From positions 1 through 64,000 of the forward strand of contig ARYC01018444.1 in NCBI GenBank assembly GCA_000711775.1: a DNA stretch of 64,000 bases, in the 5' to 3' direction. Source of the DNA: Oxytricha trifallax (lineage: Eukaryota > Ciliophora > Spirotrichea > Sporadotrichida > Oxytrichidae). This document shows, piece after piece, positions 62,111-64,000 of the stretch (the stretch's first letter is position 1; each line of letters begins with the position of its first letter). The translations under genes were made by a program, and so were the position numbers. A model generated the notes under the pieces. It ran no database searches. It saw only the letters and a list, made by a program, of their open reading frames with translations, and was not told where the DNA came from.

Positions 62111-64000
62111 AAATAAAAAAAAAATTGATTTGTGGCAGTAAATATAAACCCTGAGAATTACAATATGGAACAAGTTGATGAATCTAAAATGAAGAGATAA
62201 AATAAAATGAGATAGAAAAGTACTAATAAATTTTTGATAGTTTTTAATTAACTAAATTAATTATATTACGTTGAATTAATTCTCATTGCTTATTAGCAAG
62301 CAAAAGTTCTTCTATTTTATCATAGTGTCTATTTCCATGTTTTCTAATAAAGTCTCTGTCAATTTAATATAAGGAATCAAGAATTATATCGAGATGTTTA
62401 TTATTAGAAAACTAAAAGTCTAAATCTCTTACTTTTAATCTTAATTTAAGCAACAACTTCCTCAATGCAATGAAATTATGATGAGTAGGGTAGGGTTTGT
62501 TTAATAAAATTTATCAGACATAATTATTCATTTATTTCTAGACTAACTTTGATCTGTGAACCCTTAAGTTGTCAATAAATAACATTAATTTCTAATTATT
62601 GTTAATCATGAAATTGAGCTAAAAATTCTTAAAATTTAAGTATATTAATTGATTTATCTAAAAGAATATATTTTTCTTTACATCTTTGGTAGCATATACA
62701 AAGTACAAATGCAACAGTTTTTAATTTGATTTCTTATCATTAAAATTCAGTATTTTTATATTTATTAGTCCAAGCATTATTTTTGAGTGAGTAAGTTAGA
62801 ATGTGGTCTTGTCAACGTAAGCAATCTTTATTTATTTCGTACTTTAATTCTCTTTTTATTTAAATTATCTAATTCTCTCCATCTTCAATTGATTCTTATC
62901 TCTTCTATGTTAAGTGATAAACCTTTTTTATTTATCAATATTTTATTCCAAATTACTTATATATTATTAACAATGTACGAGGACAACTAATTTTTGTTAG
63001 TGGAAATTTTAGATTAAACAGTTAGCATCTTATAAGTATGGTTTTATCTTAACACTTTTAAAGTTAATTTTGGAATGTGAAAAATAAAAGCTACTTCACT
63101 TATTTTTTAAATTATTGATAATCTGGGTATAGGGAATAATTATTAACTGTTAAGTTTAGAGAGAGAGTCAATTCTGCCTAATCACATGAGTCGTTATATT
63201 TAAAAGATATTAAATTTATTTATAAGAGAAATAGACGAGCTTTTAAAAATATGGCTTCAAGGTATAAAATTTTAATTTTTAGACTTTATCAATGTCTTGT
63301 TCGGTGGCTTGTTAAAGAGATCTCATTTTAGTTAAGAATTTATTATTATAATTTTATGAATTAATTATTCTAATAAGTATGGAAAATGCCGATTAATATA
63401 ATTTTTATTAAAGTCAAAATTTTAAGTTTTTGCTTTACTTACAGCTCTGATATTAGAGTTGATATATTTGCAATCAACTGCTTGGGCTATATCGCTTTCA
63501 TTAACATTAAATATTTTCAATTCATCCTTTTATACTAAACATTCTAATCCTTTTGCATTTATATATTTATCCTTCATATTAAATTGTAAATCCATAATAA
63601 TAAAACAGAAGATCATGTTATATCAATTTTTAATAATTTTAATTAAATTAAACTTATATAAAACTAAGCTATATGTTTGTAATAATATTTCAAATATGCT
63701 AAACTAGCCAGACATTGTGATCGGCTTCGCATAAGATTCCAAAGAACTTGACTTTAATGCTATCAAAATTATATATCAATTCATTACAATTGTAAAATAA
63801 CATGGTTTAAAATGAGAGGTAATGATAAAAATTTTGGTATTGCAAACTAGTCATTATTATTAAAATTTAATTGATATAACAAAAATATAATGAGCTACAT
63901 CAATAGCACTTATTGAAATTAAGTAAGAAGTATAAAGACATATTGCAGTTAAAATATTATATAAATTTCAATTAAACCCACTAAAAAGTTAAATTGAATT
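62111..64000. other. AT-rich intergenic DNA, no gene seen
   Basis: No coding signal, terminal repeat or RNA gene was recognised to the end of the window. Confidence 0.5.

Overview
The window looks like germline (micronuclear) DNA of a hypotrich/stichotrich ciliate of the Oxytricha/Stylonychia kind. Two things support this. First, the long coding frames stay open only if TAA and TAG are read as glutamine and TGA is the sole stop: the frames at 25600-27885 and 31782-34049 run 761 and 755 codons, crossing many TAA/TAG. Second, several elements end in (C4A4)2 telomere-like inverted repeats flanked by 3-bp ANT duplications, the hallmark of TBE (telomere-bearing element) transposons. About four fifths of the window is very AT-rich and shows no gene. 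No complete ordinary cellular gene, tRNA, rRNA or CRISPR was recognised.

Layout. 1-807: right end of a TBE (kinase C-terminus plus terminal repeat) joined to a GC-rich segment of unknown nature. About 3000-6750, minus: decayed LINE with an APE-type endonuclease and reverse transcriptase. 8881-11669, minus: relics of one or more protein genes scattered over several frames, with an N/Q/S-rich stretch and a chromo-like segment. 12961-13345: one copy of a dispersed repeat whose tandem copies lie at 40200-42090. About 16900-22950, plus: probable decayed LINE, split by a truncated TBE that starts at 18007. 25600-34049: a compact GC-rich four-gene block, the most interesting part of the window. 34805-35375: GC-rich non-coding segment. 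37486-39774: strongly decayed TBE still bracketed by ACT duplications. 44425-45411, minus: an unrecognised 328-codon open frame. 45897-49885: full-length TBE flanked by ATT, with transposase, 22-kDa-type and zinc-finger/kinase genes, all frameshifted. 52992-53255, minus: kelch-like fragment. 58776-59192 and about 59880-60200: two copies of a long palindromic (foldback) element.

The 25600-34049 block appears to be a previously unfamiliar large DNA transposon. It carries a DD34E (IS630/Tc1/mariner superfamily) transposase with damage, a minus-strand 250-residue gene with two tiny spliceosomal introns, a large unrecognised protein, and an intact 755-residue protein. That last protein joins a chromo-like N-terminus to a Josephin-like cysteine protease domain, with catalytic Gln, Cys, His and acidic residues spaced as in ataxin-3. 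I infer that the transposase moves the element, and that the chromo/protease protein may act on chromatin or ubiquitin-type modification at the target. No convincing terminal inverted repeats were found, so the element's ends remain open.
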